A stretch of 5,076 nucleotides of DNA from Myxococcales bacterium (GTDB lineage Bacteria > Myxococcota_A > UBA9160 > SMWR01). Below, in pieces: positions 4,304 through 5,076 of this stretch (its first letter is position 1; the number at the start of each line of letters is the position of its first letter). The stretch is from assembly GCA_022571825.1 (NCBI GenBank), contig JACZXC010000251.1, positions 1 to 5,076 on the forward strand, read 5' to 3'. A program made the position numbers and the translations under genes. Below the pieces are notes generated by a model, which was not told the DNA's origin, did not search any database, and saw only the letters and a program-made list of their open reading frames with translations.

Positions 4304-5076
4304 ATGGCGACAGCGCAAGTCACCACTCGCGTCCTCCGCCGACTCCTCGCCAGCGGCGCCACCACTCGCGCCGAGCGGCTGCTCGCGCGCATGCCGCCGG
4401 CCGACGTCGCCCCGCTCTTCTCGGGCATGACCCCGGACGAGATCCGCACGGTGATCGAGCTGCTGTTCCGGCGACGCCGAGCCGCGCGCGCGCTCAAGGA
4501 GCTGCCCCCGGAAATGCTGCCCCAGGTCTTCGAGGCGCTGACCGACCAGCGCCTGGCGGATGTCCTGGCTCGCCTCGAAATCGATGATCTGATCGAAATC
4601 GTGGAGTGGATTCCCGAGGACCGCCGAGACGAGGTCGTGAGTCGGTTTCCCGATTTCACCCGGGCCGAGCTCGACCGGGCCGAGCTCTATCCGGAATCGA
4701 GCGCCGGTCGAGCCATGACGACGAGTTTCGTCGCCCTCGACGAGAAGATGACCGCCGAGGAAGCCATCAATTCGATCCGCGCCGTCGGCGACGACGACGA
4801 GTCGATTCTCTACCTCTACGTCGTGGACGACCAGCGGACCCTCTGCGGCGTCGTTCCAATTCGCCGGCTGGTGTCGGCACCGCCCACCCGCGCGATTGCG
4901 GACCTGATGATTCGGGATCCGGTGAGCGTCCGCGCCGATGACGACCAGGAAGAGGTGGCCTCGGTGGTCGCGCGCTACGACTTGTTGGCCGTCCCCGTCA
5001 CCGATGTGGATCGCCGGATGCTCGGCGTGATCACCGTCGACGATGTCATCGACGTCATCACCGAGGAAGCCACCGA
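4304..5076 (+). CDS. mgtE: Magnesium transporter MgtE, N-terminal cytosolic part (cut by the window end)
   Basis: 257 codons and two bases are present; the family is about 450 residues, so the membrane domain lies beyond the right edge. MgtE is a dimeric inner-membrane Mg2+ channel closed by Mg2+ binding to its cytosolic part. Residues about 20-125 form the helical MgtE N domain (L-F-S-G-M-T-P-D-E, A-R-A-L-K-E-L-P, L-A-R-L-E-I-D-D-L, W-I-P-E-D-R-R). CBS domain 1 (about 134-193) begins A-G-R-A-M-T and contains L-Y-L-Y-V-V-D. CBS domain 2 (about 197-257) contains D-D-D-Q-E-E-V-A, Y-D-L-L-A-V-P-V and V-I-T-V-D-D-V-I-D-V-I-T-E-E-A-T. These match the acidic Mg2+-sensing surfaces known from Thermus MgtE. 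The ATG is the only start after the in-frame stop at 4259-4261. The ribosome binding site is poor and lies in a hairpin. Residues 56-61 are an unusual Arg run (R-R-R-R-A-A-R). Confidence 0.93.
   Translation, partial: MATAQVTTRVLRRLLASGATTRAERLLARMPPADVAPLFSGMTPDEIRTVIELLFRRRRAARALKELPPEMLPQVFEALTDQRLADVLARLEIDDLIEIVEWIPEDRRDEVVSRFPDFTRAELDRAELYPESSAGRAMTTSFVALDEKMTAEEAINSIRAVGDDDESILYLYVVDDQRTLCGVVPIRRLVSAPPTRAIADLMIRDPVSVRADDDQEEVASVVARYDLLAVPVTDVDRRMLGVITVDDVIDVITEEAT

Overview
The window is GC-rich with long open frames on both strands. It looks like chromosomal DNA of a Gram-negative bacterium: it encodes a predicted outer-membrane beta-barrel and a secreted partner. The start of a tiny lysine/arginine-rich protein of the bS22/mS38 (AURKAIP1/COX24) type and a short TPR protein with a basic tail would fit a deltaproteobacterial-type lineage such as Myxococcota, Desulfobacterota or Binatota. 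That placement is an inference from gene types, not from a marker tree.

Layout. Five genes lie on the minus strand, read from high to low coordinates. A secreted protein of 442 aa (3986-2658) starts with GTG. Its stop overlaps, by ATGA, the start of a 398-aa beta-barrel protein (2661-1465). After about 230 bases come a 77-aa KH-domain RNA-binding protein of the KhpA type (1232-999), a 423-base gap rich in palindromes and repeats, a 150-aa TPR protein (575-123), and the first 13 codons of a bS22-like protein with a TTG start (41-1), cut by the window edge. One gene is on the plus strand: the N-terminal cytosolic part of an MgtE magnesium transporter (4304 to the end), cut before its membrane domain.

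How the genes may work together. The secreted protein and the barrel form a translationally coupled pair and probably act together at the cell envelope. The secreted protein carries two copies of a beta-sandwich module resembling carbohydrate-binding (CBM6/35, galactose-binding-like) domains, so a role at surface glycan or exopolysaccharide is plausible but unproven. The KH protein and the bS22-like protein both point to RNA or ribosome function; the TPR protein lies between them. MgtE is divergently transcribed and probably unrelated.

The 317-base region between the divergent secreted-protein gene and mgtE (3987-4303) is the most unusual non-coding stretch. It holds a 77-base rod-like inverted repeat (4073-4149) whose two arms each look like the 3' end of a tRNA facing outward. 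Smaller hairpins lie next to the GTG start and to the mgtE start. No CRISPR array, insertion sequence, rRNA, intact tRNA or convincing sigma-70 promoter was seen.
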